DNA of 64,000 nt from Eutypa lata. Its lineage: Eukaryota > Ascomycota > Sordariomycetes > Xylariales > Diatrypaceae. Position numbers and translations under genes: made by a program. The stretch spans positions 868,001 to 932,000 of the forward strand of contig JAKULF010000001.1 in assembly GCA_022661535.1 (NCBI GenBank), in the 5' to 3' direction. This document shows, piece after piece, positions 33,288-44,810 of the stretch; the first letter of the stretch is position 1; every line of letters starts with the position of its first letter. Under the pieces are notes generated by a model that was not told the origin of the DNA, did no database searches, and was given only the letters and a program-made list of their open reading frames with translations.

Positions 33288-35526
33288 ATGGCAACAGTAT
33301 CTCTATCACTAAGCCCTCTTCCTCCCCCCCTTTTCACTATGTCGAGTACAAACCGTCGAGTGCCTCTATCCTCCAACCAGAATGTTGCAAATTCACCACT
33401 ACGACCTTCTGCCGCTGCCAACTCCAACTATGTCAAACAGAAACGTTCCATGGCTCAGATCCAGCGGGAAGAACAATATGGCCAACCGCCACCGGCCAAG
33501 AAGCAAATGCTGGATACTAATGGCAGTGGCACTCAACGTCTCCTGAAGTCACCATCGCAGCAACAACCCCGAGTTACTAAGAGCCACATGGTGCTCCAGC
33601 AGAAACGTAACTACAACGGTAGTAACTACGAAAGCAAAATGACGCGAGAGAGATCTGGACAGCAGCCGCAGCAACAGCAGCAGCAACATTCGCAACACCA
33701 TACTGAATCCACTGCTACTAAGATCACTCAGAAGGATGTCGAGGGAATCCTTAACTGGCAGAAGCATCATCGGGCTAGATTTCCGAAGATGGTCTTTTTC
33801 TTTGACCACGTCCCTGAAGATGTTCGTAGGAAGCTAGCCAAGGAGATTACTTCTCTGGGTGCCGTAAGTGAACTTGTCATTCCACTCTTTCGGTTGTATT
33901 ACAGCTTTGGCTTACATGTTTTCTATTTAGCGCGAAGAGAAATTCTTCTCTATCGAGATTACCCATATCGTTACCACCCGATCACTTCCCCAGGCAGACG
34001 GAAATGCTAGTCATCGCGAAGAACATGATGCCCACGCCGAGAAGAATGGAGATCACGGTCATGAAACGGAGCAGGAGCAGGTCCAAACCATCAACCCATC
34101 CTTGTTGAGCAGACCATCGCAACCAGCCGTCAAGAGAAAATTGTTTGATTCGGAACTGCGAAATCGAAAGGTGCCTGTGCAGAATCAGGATGAAACATTT
34201 AAACGACCAAAAAGGATTACCGATGTTCTCGTGCGTGCTCGGGATATGGGCAAGAAGATCTGGTCTTTGGAGAAGCTTCAGCGGATGTTGGTACTACTTC
34301 TCGAGACCGATCCTGTCGTCAGCGCTCATATTGCCTATGGCGCGCGTACTACCTCTGCCCAAGTGTATGAGTCTCGACAGGCCGAAGATCGTAACCTTCT
34401 GCGACTCTTGCACAACGAACGTGTCAACGGACCTTCGGATCGGGATCCTACAGTCACGGCTAGAGAGTTGCACTACTTCAAGGGTCCTTACATTTACATC
34501 TATGACATGGACGAGAAGCAGAAGCCTATCATGGTGAGGGAATATGAAAAGGTGGCTGACAAGGCCGATGGCGAGTGGCCACAATTCCGCACTGCTGCTA
34601 TGGGACGTTGCCCATTTGTTGAGGAGTGTGATCCTAGAGAATCAAGGCCTCAGCCCAAACCGAAGCCGCAGGTTAAAAAACCTTCCGTTGAACTGAAGCC
34701 TGTTCTTCAGCCGCCCGAGATATCTCGTCCGAAGCCTGTCACGGGCAAGCGAACCCTTAGTGAGATGCAGAGCCTTCACAGCCGAAACTCTAGCGTTGCT
34801 TCGACTGAGCTCATGAATCCCCCTAAAACTGTTGATGGCAAGGTTGACTTTAGCGCCAATGCATTCACTGGCCGCCCTGCAAGTGGTCGCATGTTTGGCG
34901 GTGAGCCTGTGGCATCAGGAGTTCAGCCTTCGAATGTAACATCCGCTATTCGATCTCAGATGATTTCGTCTACGGCCGCTACCCCTGGTCTGATTACGGG
35001 TCTGAGCAAGGAGGTTCATGGTCTACAGCGCCAGGTCCTGAAGCGGAACACATCTGTCACATCACAAGATCCCAGTTCTCGCCGTACTGTGGAGAATAGC
35101 TTCCGGGATGAGGCAGTGCCTAAGCGATCCCTTACCCTTGCTCGTACCTCTAGTCGCAAGCTTGAGATGTTCGATGAGAATAGTACAAGCAAGGATGATG
35201 TAGAGAACAAACCGGTATCTCACACGGAGAAGCGCATTGAGAAGAAGGCTAAGAAGAAGGATCTTAAACCTGGGTATTGTGAAAACTGCCAGGAGAAGTA
35301 CAACGATTTTGACGAGGTGAGAGCAAAATTTTGAGTTGTCATAATAGACATGGACTAATGAGTGACATAGCACATCGAAAGCAAAAAACACCGCAAGTTT
35401 GCGGAAGATCTCGCTAACTGGGTAGAGCTTGATGATCTGCTTTCTCAGCTAGAACGCGTTTCCAAACGCAAGCCTTACTCCTTCCGAGCTCCAACGCCAC
35501 CTATATATGCTGAAGATGCGTACTGA
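33288..35526 (+). CDS. dbf4: Dbf4-type regulatory subunit of the Cdc7 kinase (DDK)
   Basis: Three exons, 33288-33863, 33931-35316 and 35371-35526, giving 705 residues; a second in-frame ATG at 33339 (MSSTNRRVPLSSNQN) could be the real start. All three Dbf4 motifs are present. The N motif (BRCT-like, about 155-210) is 'WQKHHRARFPKMVFFFDHVP', split by intron 1 from 'FSIEITHIVTT'. The M motif (about 373-399) is 'HYFKGPYIYIYDMDEKQKP'. The C motif is a CCHH zinc finger with Cys642, Cys645, His655 and His661, split by intron 2. Dbf4 binds and activates Cdc7, which phosphorylates Mcm proteins to fire replication origins; the Aspergillus counterpart is NimO. The middle is disordered and Ser/Lys-rich. 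A poly-Gln run occurs near residue 130. Confidence 0.93.
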
Positions 35527-36806
35527 GAGTCTTCTCAATGTACGGTTGCTTTTGCGATTCTCTTAGCATCTCGACCGGGAAAATCTTCTAGACCACCAAC
35601 CGTTTCTCGACTTAACCGACACAGATAATACTAAGGCCGCAACTTTTTTCTTTCTTTCTTCGATCTCTTCCACAGCATTTGCGGTGCGATGATACCCTTT
35701 TCAAGCCTTTCTTTCCTGATATCGAGGACACCCGGCTCAATCATTTCACTTTGCTTTTAGGGGCCTTGACGAATATCAGCTTTTCAAAAGTTCAACTGCA
35801 TGGCACGGGGCGTCCTGGAAATTTACATTTTTTTCTTCTCTTGGCATCAATTTTGCGTGATATCTTACGCATGCATACCTATCGAATTCATGCATCAATG
35901 GCGACGGTGGTTCATTTGTCTTTTGCAACGGTCCTTTTTTTGGTCTGGTCCATCTGGAACGGGTTTGCGGTTCGGTTGGGTCTGCATTTTGCCTGATGGG
36001 TGAGCTCAGGCATAGGCGCGACGACGACTGATTGGTAGCATTCGGTCGGCTTGCTTTTAGTGGCTAATAATTATTCGGTCGACAGCATCATCATAGTCAT
36101 CATCATCATCATACTCGGCTCTCTCGAGGGTTGATCAAGCGTTCATTGTAAATATATGGTTGGTGTATGGAGTTGTGTATATGTATTGTGTATGTTAAGC
36201 CATCCGGGGGAACTGAATGAAAAGACATACCAAGATAATGTAAAGCTTTTATCCAACAACGTTGCATGTAGGGGTGGTTCATTCATAGTGTGAGCTGTGT
36301 GAGTTGTGATGCTGAATTTCAGTAAGCCAAGTGATGAGTAAATGTTGATAGGGGGTTAAGAAAGCACTCGTACCTAGATGTTCGCAGGTGATAGTTTACC
36401 GCATCGATGGTCCTATTCAACGCCACAATTAATCCCAGCCACATGAAGCTAAGCTTATGTACAATACCCCGCCAATGCACTTAAAGGGTCGTGATCACGG
36501 TGCACATGACAATCCATCAGGACGGCAACCTTTATTTCTCTTAGGCGTCAGTAGTCCTAAGTATCGCAGCCGCAGCTATATGAACATTTTACCTTTCTAC
36601 TAGCATCAACAGAAAGCATATTCTATTTTTACTTCGAAAATAGACAGAGGATCGACCAGTCCCCCTCTGTCCGTACAACCACGCATACATCCACACTTAC
36701 CTGCATAAACGCCTCCCAGACCCTCACTCTTTCACCATCACCATCATCACCCACCACACTCACTCAACACTACCTAGGTACTTACCTCCTCGTAAACCCC
36801 AGCAAA
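35527..36806. other. Intergenic
   Basis: 3' UTR of dbf4 and promoter of atg12. The last 150 bases before 36807 are C/T- and CA-rich, like a fungal leader. No gene supported. Confidence 0.6.
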
Positions 36807-37558
36807 ATGGAATACCCAGAAGCCCCCTCGCGCTCCCCCTCCCCATACCCATCCCCCAACATCCCGGAACTGGAAGCAGAAGCAGAAGCCGCCGACAACG
36901 ACAACGACAACGACAACTCCCCCGCGACGCGCCCGGCATCCCCGGACCTCCCCCTGACCATGACGGCGAGCGCGGTGCTGACGTCGCTCCCGCGGGACGC
37001 GAGCGCGGCCCTCGCCAGCGCCGGCGACCCGTTCGACGACCGGGACCGCAAGGTCGTGGTGCGGTTCAAGGCCGTGGGGGGCTCGGCGCCCCAGCTGCGC
37101 CGCGACGTCCGCAAGGTCGGCGCCGCCCAGCGCTTCGAGGCCGTCGTGCTGCACCTGCGCCGCGCGCTCAAGGTCGCCGAGGGCCAGGGCCTCTTCCTCT
37201 ACGTCAATAGCGCCTTCGCGCCCGCGCTGGACGAGGTGGTCGGGAATTTGCATAGGGTGTGTTCTTTTAATTTCTTCTTTCTTTTTATATTCATTTATTT
37301 ATCCATATTTCTTTTTATTAAATCCTTGCTTCTTGATTTTGTGTTGTTGGCTTCTTTTCACCCGGAAATTTGAGATTTTATTTGCTCCAGAGGCGGAAAG
37401 GGCGGCTACATACATACATACATCATCATGGGATGATAGTTTGGCTTAGTCTCAATGCTAACGATGGGATGAAATGTCATGAACAACGATAATAGTGCTT
37501 CAAGGATTCGAACGATCAGTTGATTGTCGCCTACTCAATCACACCCGCGTTCGGATGA
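36807..37558 (+). CDS. atg12: Atg12 ubiquitin-like autophagy protein
   Basis: Two exons, 36807-37256 and 37496-37558, joined over a 239-bp intron with a CTAAC branch site, giving 170 residues. The N-terminal ~80 residues are disordered (Pro/Ser-rich, then an Asp-Asn run coded by GACAAC repeats). The ubiquitin-like domain (about 82-170) contains '[20 protein letters not shown]', '[20 protein letters not shown]', '[14 protein letters not shown]' and the exon 2 part '[20 protein letters not shown]'. It ends in the essential C-terminal glycine, needed for conjugation to Atg5 by Atg7 and Atg10. The Atg12-Atg5 conjugate with Atg16 drives lipidation of Atg8 on the phagophore. The GC-rich first exon contrasts with the AT-rich intron. 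It converges with panB, 182 bp apart. Confidence 0.95.
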
Positions 37559-37740
37559 TGTCGCTTCTTCTATCTATCTATCTGTTTACTCAAACACACA
37601 GAACCCCCCAATGGTATCCCGGAACGCCTGACGCTGCTGACACTACGTCGATGATTATCTCCCTTCTTTGCCAATTATCTAGGCCCACTCATCAAGGTAT
37701 GTCAAAAATACTAAGTCTAGTCCCAAAAAGAGCCTCTTTC

Positions 37741-38879
37741 TCAGCTCTTCTCAGTCGCCTTAGCAAAGGCCACGAGTTCATCTTCGGAAATTGGATATGC
37801 ATGCTCCGGCGCAGGGTACTGCCGTCCCTTCACTTCGTCACGATAAGATTCGATCGCACGGAGGCTTTCCGACCAAACATCCCCGTATTTCTTAACGAAC
37901 TTGGGGATGAAGCGCCCCGGAGGAAAATAGCCCGACATGTCAACCTGGACAAGCACCTGGCCGGAGCACCCATTACCAGACCCGATCCCGATGGTTGGGA
38001 CGGAAAGCTTCTTCGTGATGATACTAGCTACCTCGGCCGGCACGGCTTCGATGACCATCCCGAAGCTGCCAGCTTCCTGTACCGCCAACGCGTCCTCGAG
38101 GACCGCCAAGGCCCCGGCACGCGTCTTCCCCTGCACCCGGAACCCTCCGAGAGCATTTTGGCGCTGCGGCGTCAACCCTATGTGAGCTAGGACGGGGATG
38201 CCGGCTTGCGTAATCTTCTTGATAGTCGGGGCCATCTCTTTGCCGCCTTCGAGTTTGACGCCCTGGATGCGGCCCTCCTTGACGAATCGGATGGCGGTCT
38301 GCAGTGCTTGCTCGGGCGACACCTCGTAGGATCCCATGGGTAGATCGCCCACCTAGTTAATGAGGCTATGTTAGCAGGCAGGCAGGCAGGCAGGCAGACT
38401 TGGTCGACAGAAGTACAACATTCCCCTTCCTGGAATTTCCTTACCGTGAACGCCGATGTCGTCGCTCGTGCGACCGACCGACAGTGCATCAACATTTCGT
38501 CGACTAGTACCTCGCTCGTGTCCTCCATTCCCAGAGCTACCATCGCCAAGCTATCACCGACGAGGACAATGTCCATCCCAGCAGCATCGGCAACATGTGC
38601 ACTCGGGAAGTCGTGCGCCGTGAGTACTGTGATTGGTTCACCCCTTTTATACATAGTTCGTAAAGTATTCATGGTCACCTTCTTTCTCGAGGGATCGGTT
38701 GTCCTGCTTAGAGGCGAATGGGAGCTCCATCGTTGGTGATGATGGTGGTGGTGGTGGTGGTGGGTGTACAATCCCGATACCAGGGGTCGAGGGGTAGCTG
38801 CTAAGGGGGTGTGCGGCGATCGGATGCCCCGATATAGCAATTGAGCACATGACTTAAATGTATAAGTAGAAGGTGCCAT
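37741..38879 (-). CDS. panB: Ketopantoate hydroxymethyltransferase (3-methyl-2-oxobutanoate hydroxymethyltransferase)
   Basis: Two minus-strand exons, 38445-38879 and 37741-38352, giving 348 residues. The intron contains a GGCA repeat. It makes ketopantoate from 2-oxoisovalerate and 5,10-methylene-tetrahydrofolate, the first step of pantothenate and CoA synthesis. A Ser/Pro-rich N-terminus of about 70 residues, probably a mitochondrial presequence, includes nine consecutive His. The family core starts at 'VTMNTLRTMYKRGEPITVL' and shows 'TAHDFPSAHVADAAGMD', 'VLVGDSLAMVALGMEDT' with a metal-binding Asp, 'PVLAHIGLTPQRQNALGG', 'VIEAVPAEVA' with the catalytic-type Glu, and 'PTIGIGSGNGCSGQVLV'. The enzyme part has its usual length and is complete. 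Confidence 0.95.
38374..38397 (+). repeat. GGCA microsatellite in the panB intron
   Basis: About six tandem copies of a tetranucleotide (GCAG/GGCA), wholly inside the 92-bp intron, close to its 3' splice site. Confidence 0.85.
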
Positions 38880-40407
38880 TGGAGACGACGTATATCTGAG
38901 AATGCGAATGGAAACGGGGAAAAAACAAGTTGGTGCAACTCAATTGAATTGAAGAAAAAAAAAACTTGGTGGAAAGTATTCTAGTCAGATCTAGCGGTGT
39001 GCGAAAAGGAAGAAACAGAATCCAGCCATTTTTGGGGAGATTACTGCCGTTTTTATGTTCTGGTCATGATGGTATTTGCTGCGTACAATTGAGTCTCACT
39101 CGCCCTGGTCTTTGGTGTTTTTAGTATTAGTATTTTTTTGTGGAATGCGCAAAAGCCGCAATGGGGGGTGTGTTCTTAATGAAGGTTTTTTACTGATAAG
39201 ACCCCATCTTTTAGACGCACCCCTTTTCCCGAAACGGGTTTTAGCGTTATGAGATGCCAGGATGCCTAGTTACATAACTAGGCCCGGCTTACTTGTCGGC
39301 TTTTGTTTAGGAGAGGGTCAAGCAAGTCAAAATACCAGGCACGTGACTATGCCATACATTATGTATGTAAGGCTTACGTATAAAATACAAAGCACGCTTT
39401 GATCTTACCAGTCAACGAGATGTGGTTTGTCAAGAGGCTTGTTAAGAGGACCGGATCGGCCGGTGTAACATTTGGCTCTATCTAGTTACATGTACTCCGT
39501 AGGCATTGTAATTATAACCAGCGGGCCAAAACCAACACGGGTATTGTCGACCCTGACCCTGGCCCTCGACCACGATGGCTATCCAAGGACCTATCTTCGA
39601 AATTAAGACCCTCACGAAGACTAGATAGAGACCCTGATACAAAGAAAACATCCATCTTATTCTCTTTCTTTTCCTATACGTGGCTGCGTATATATAGGGG
39701 GTGGTGGATCTGTTATAGTGGGGCTCAAATGGGGGGCTCTAGGGCCGTAGTCTACGCCATACTTCTCGCAAAGCTTAGATTTAGTATATAGAATGCCAGT
39801 ATCGTCAAGAGCTAGTTGCCCATCTAATGGGATAGGAGGTATAGAATTTATCAGACAAAGTTTTCTCCCTAGGCCATCCGAACTGAACGTAAAGATGATA
39901 CCTGCAGATTCAAGCAACTTACCTATGTCGTGTTGTTTATCCCTTACATATACATGCATTATCATATTATGAGGCTTCTAGGTAGGGATGGGATTGTTTG
40001 CATCACAGGGTCTCAAGTACCTTTAAAGTTAGGGAATACCAAATCTAGACGAAGAAAAGCCCACTTGGTTCCTATTGTAGACTTGTCTAAGTGATGACTA
40101 CAAGTGACACTATGGCGGAGTCTAAGCTTGTTCAATTACTTCCTAAGTTTGGCACCTAAATAACAAACTAATATGGACCCTTTTTTCTAAATGTACAGCG
40201 TGGTGGGAATTAACCCTTGTATACCGAATAAATAGAGCCCTACATAGTGGTAAAGAATGGAATAGAAAGACCAAAATCAGTGCTTTCTGAGGTCAGTAAT
40301 GAGCTTCAGGGATCCTTCGTTTCAGCGCCTAAATGAAGACGAGCGGAGGTTGACCGTTGAAAGCTGAAGAATAAGCCAATGCCGAGGTCTTTAGCTCGAC
40401 AGATCGC
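38880..40407. other. Intergenic
   Basis: Promoter of panB and downstream flank of the carboxylesterase. A 102-codon minus-strand frame at 39657-39965 begins with ATG but shows no family or splice support. Nothing else seen. Confidence 0.5.
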
Positions 40408-42385
40408 CTACCACTGAGGCCACTCTTTTGGGTTCAGTTCACGACCGAGTTGAAAGAATTCACACTGAGCAGAAAGATCGGGGTCGCTGATGGTCTGCAT
40501 CTCGGATTCGCCCACCCACATAATGTTCGGCTCATCCGATCGATACTGTTGCCACGGTGGGATCTGTGCCGATCCGCTTGGGGACTTGTTGGGATCCTGG
40601 GTTATCGCGAATGAGATGAAGTAGCTACGCATGATTTGTGCAAGCGTGGCATTGCCGTCAATGTGTATGCCATTGTAAATGAATGACCCGTCGGCTTCGA
40701 AGATCAGGTGTTAGTACCCGCCTGCAATTGCAAAAATTTGATATGTCTGACTAATGGGGGTATTGTGGCAGACGTACTATTGGTGATGTTAGAATACAGA
40801 GATGGGGTGGTTGCTCCGTGGATCTGGAAACTGGCGTTGAAGATCATTTTGTAGGATGGTAGCCCGGCAGCAGCCACGGATTGCGCGATATACGCGCTCG
40901 GGCAGCTGATGGTGGCGTCGCCGTAAAGAATAGACCGGCGGACGTAAGCATCCGACAGAGACTCGACCCCCATCGATGCCTTAAGCTGTTCGTAATAGAC
41001 AAGCTCTTGCAGGTTGCTTGTGTTGTAGGACGACTCGGGGTACAGTTTCAGGACAGTCTCAGCGTATTGCTGATCGGGATCATGCCATATGGCTGAAAGG
41101 TCCGACCGGAGGTCTTCTTCCGTCTTGAGCGATACATTATTGAAAGAAAAGCCTTCCCAGTAGTTACGATCGGCCATGAAGGGAACTTTGGTGAAATGCC
41201 CCTTTCGATATTCCGTGAGCGGGTGGTCTTGGATGACGTCGCCGTCGATCACCGGACCCCAGTAGAAGGTTCCGAAGCCGAAAGCTTTACTCTGATACGC
41301 CGCCTCGTAGGAGATACTCGTTGCGGTCTGGATTTCTGATAAAGGGAGGTTCCGTAGACAGGGTAAGGTTGAGCAGTTTGCGGATTCCAGAAACAGCGAG
41401 TATTGCTCGTTGACCCACGTCTCGTTGTAGAAGGGCGGCCACCACGGGTACTCTCAGGAGATAGTTAGCGGTCACCTTCGGCACCTAAGGTCTATTGTTG
41501 TTCTGCTCACCAGAAGCTACACCACGGAACGGAGGGTCGGGACTACCCCCAAACAGGATCATTTGCATAGTGACCGACCCTCCACCGGCGCTACCACCAG
41601 TGATGGTGACTTTGGATGGATCACCTCCAAAATAATGAATATTTTTGCGAACCCATTCCAATCCTAGACGCTGGTCTAGGAGACCTGCATTGGCTGTACC
41701 GTCTTCACGTAGCACATCGCCCCCAAGGAACCCTAGCGGGCCCAAGCGATACTGCAGAGCGACAACTATGATAGACCCGTTCGATTGGTAGACAAGACTG
41801 TCACCTATAGATGGATTTTGGGATCCCACGACATAGGCTGGGCGTGGTTAGCCTTGGCAAGAGCCTATGGAAGAGGGGTTTGCATCCTAGCCGGTCATGA
41901 ATGCAGAACATGCCTACTTACCTCCGCCATGTATATTAACGAGGACGGGCAAACTATCTGAAGCTGGGTTGACAGGGGTCTGGACATTGAGCAAGAGGCA
42001 GTCTTCGTCTTCGTATATGTCTGGGAAAGGCCCGTACGCGGCAGGCCCACTCTGAATACAACCTGGTCCTGGCACTGTTGCGTTGACAAGCGTCCGGTTG
42101 TACGCAGGGAGTGGCTTCCAGGGCACGGGTTCCCTCCAGCGCAGGTCCTGCACGGGAGGCTGGGCGTATCTGATGCCCCAGAAGGTATTGATTCTAATAT
42201 GAAGATTTAAGTATTACAGAATCTCATATTCCTGTCAGGGAGGGGCGGAGATGTACGAACCCGGATGTTGTATTCTGCACGCCGAGGTAATCGACATCGT
42301 CGCCATGAACGGTCACAGCACGGGCCAATGGGGTCAGGAACAGTGCCCATACCGCTCGGTTGCAGAGGCGTTCGTATATTCCCAT
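40408..42385 (-). CDS. Secreted type-B carboxylesterase/lipase family protein
   Basis: Five minus-strand exons: 42261-42385, 41922-42193, 41511-41837, 40778-41452 and 40408-40694, giving 561 residues. The alpha/beta-hydrolase is recognised by 'GIRYAQPPVQDLRWREP', 'SEDCLLLN'-like 'DEDCLLLNVQTP', the oxyanion 'NIHGGG', 'LGPLGFLGGD', 'NAGLLDQRLGLEWVRKNI' and the nucleophile elbow 'TITGGSAGGGSV' with Ser215; the usual Glu before Ser is Gly here. 'IHGATTPSLYS' carries the catalytic His region. The N-terminus (MGIYERLCNRAVWALFLTPLARA) looks like a signal peptide, and many NxS/T sites suggest glycosylation. It probably hydrolyses carboxylic esters outside the cell. Exon 4 uses a GAG acceptor and exon 5 an AAG acceptor; both are inferred from frame, so these junctions need checking. 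Confidence 0.85.
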
Positions 42386-43748
42386 CGCAGCTATTATCAG
42401 CTAAACCAATGCTAACAAATAATGAAGAAGGAAACAGCGATCAGAGGCTGCAGCACGATGCTGAGGTTTCATTTCTAAGTCTCGTACTTTAGGGCGAAAG
42501 AGGGGGTTTTAATATTATACCGGAAATACCACTACGCAAATCCTACAGGATTCAGGCAACGCCGTAACGGGATATAGAATCCGAGCTGGCTTATGCACAC
42601 CGCAGCTGCTTTCCATTGGCTTGGCGGTCGATCCATCCCTACACCCCCTGACGAAATGAAGCAGGGCCGCTGAAGACTATACACGCTCTAAGACTATACG
42701 TCATTTCCTAGAATAAAGTCTACAATATATTCTTCATTGTGTAGTTACATATAGTTGCATTCGTCATTGAGTAAGTACCTAGGTAGGCAGCCAGCATGAT
42801 GTTTAATAAGTAACTGACTGTGGGTTTAGGCAGTTACTTATTTACCCCAAAGTGGAGAACAATTTGGAGTCGCCCCCCGGCTCAACCGGGTCTGGCTCAG
42901 GTTACCTAGGCTCAGGCAAGGCTCAGGCTTACTTCGTGACGCGGCTGTGATACAATGTTATCGGGTTCTCATCAGCTTGGATCATAACTTGGATGGTTCT
43001 CTCCTTAAGAGTGCCCGCACATACGTCTCATATCATCTCCTTTTTTACCCCGAAATCTAGTCGAAATTTAACACTCAGGACTAGGAGGATGTGTGCGAAA
43101 GGTGTTGTATCGTGATTTTGGTTGAGGTGATATTTAGTCTTTCATTGTTGACAATATCGTGGCGTTGGGCTACGGCGAAACACCTTGAGTTCAAGGGAGG
43201 TGAAGAAATGGAAGGCCCAAGGCCTTGAGCACAAGCCAATGGAATACCCTAGCAGATTACGCAACCACCAACTTGTATGCCGTCGCTGCCTTAGATTTTT
43301 ATATACCACGTAGATTCTCCGTATGGCTGCGCGCTATCTGTCTATCAGTATTTCTGACTAGAGCCCCATGCCGAGAACGTTCTTTTCTTCTCCCAGATAA
43401 CTAGACACGTTACACAGAATCTAGTTAGAGCAATATAAATTATTTCATGCCGGTCTGAGAACTTGGTGGTCTGCCGATCCCCTCTCTAGTTATACCTTCT
43501 TTGTTCTCCAGGAGACATGTCAGTTCCAGAGCATGTGAGATGTCGCAATAGACCGGATATCTTGTTCCACCAAGGAATCTTGATTCATGTTTCCCAGGCC
43601 GAGATTTCGCGTCTGGGCCTTTTCCATGGGCCCTCTAGGTATAAAATGTACCTATCCGTTCTTTACGTTGCGATCTCGCCTCTCTTCAACTACACCAACC
43701 ACTACTTCCTACACCTCGACACTAAATTGAGGCACTGAAGTCTAAACT
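42386..43748. other. Intergenic
   Basis: Promoter of the carboxylesterase on the left and of the small membrane protein on the right. A 73-codon frame at 43517-43738 is weak. A GGCTCAGG-like motif recurs between 42890 and 42930. Confidence 0.5.
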
Positions 43749-44123
43749 ATGATTTCCTCTCTAAATAGATGGCTTGGCTACTATGACTGCCGAGAAGACG
43801 TGTCTCGCGTGAGAGACGACTCTTCTTATCGCATTCTCGGCGGCTGCGGTTCATGCTACGGATGCCGTCGACAGATGGAGGACTTCCACAGGGATGCCGT
43901 GCACATGCGTACATACTTTGGACCACCGCCAGGGCCGCGAGAGCCACGCGGTTGGTGCCTTGCCATATTTCTATTTCTTTTTAACTGTGTCTCACTGGTG
44001 CTCCTGATTCCCGCGTTGTGTATCTTCGCGGTCAGCATATACCAGTTCTTTACGAAAGGCCCGAGAGCAAGTATACCCTCGCTGCAGTATAACATTTATT
44101 TTCTTGCTGTTCCCCTTTGCTAA
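43749..44123 (+). CDS. Small membrane protein, hypothetical
   Basis: An ATG-initiated frame of 124 codons. The N-terminal half has a Cys-rich motif ('GGCGSCYGCRRQ') and a Pro-rich hinge ('GPPPGPREPRG'), followed by one strong transmembrane segment (WCLAIFLFLFNCVSLVLLIP and on). An intron may lie at 44084-44143 (GTATAA donor, CTAAC branch, AAG acceptor); splicing would replace the last residues by a tail containing 'NCDSCNYDC'. No family is recognised. The clear membrane segment after a cytosolic-looking Cys motif supports a real gene, but there is no homology evidence. Confidence 0.45.
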   Translation: MISSLNRWLGYYDCREDVSRVRDDSSYRILGGCGSCYGCRRQMEDFHRDAVHMRTYFGPPPGPREPRGWCLAIFLFLFNCVSLVLLIPALCIFAVSIYQFFTKGPRASIPSLQYNIYFLAVPLC

Positions 44124-44810
44124 CCAATATTTATGCTCTCAAGTTTGGTCCACTTCATATCTCTTCGGGAACGGATATCGAAGAATTGCGACAGTTGTAA
44201 TTATGATTGCCGATAACGCGACTGGAGTTACAAGATCGGGAGAGCGCAGGATTATCATCGTCAAACGGGTTCAATGTCATAATATGTTCATTAGAAAGAT
44301 CATCCTTATGACACTCCCCTTCCACCTTGTTGAGATAGAGACCTAGCGTATCAGGTGTGTGCTACTAGTTTATCGGTATATGTTCACTCAGGAATCTAGG
44401 TACAGAGATGAAATTATTTAGGAACACGGTAGCTTAGTAGTAGTGGGACTTGTGTAGCTATATACTTTTAGATTATATACAGTTTCCCAGAATTTTCCCT
44501 CGTAGCATTTCAGACTTATAGTTGCGTAGGCTAGCATATTTCTAGCTAGGAACCTTCCTTCCAAAGCACCTCCTGTATCCAACATCTCCAAACTTTTAAT
44601 ATCACCTACGACTACAATATCGGATTTTGAAAGCATATAATAATGATAGGTAAACTCCCAGAAGCGTGAACGTATCAAGATGGACTGCCATAGCCTAGTT
44701 TAATTTCTTTCACCAGCCGTATCTGGACTTTCCTAACTTTTATACTGTGACGCTGTTGATATATTTGTACCTATTCTGCCAACCCATGGATCGTACAAGA
44801 GTAGTTTAAT
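44124..44810. other. Intergenic
   Basis: Downstream flanks of two converging genes. No supported gene. Confidence 0.55.

Noticed and set aside
37501..37520. GGATTCGAAC as a reverse tRNA B box
   Set aside because: It lies in the second exon of atg12 and codes for KDSND; no tRNA arms surround it.
39657..39965. 102-codon minus-strand frame starting with ATG
   Set aside because: No recognisable domain. A possible GTAAGT donor inside has no suitable acceptor at intron distance.
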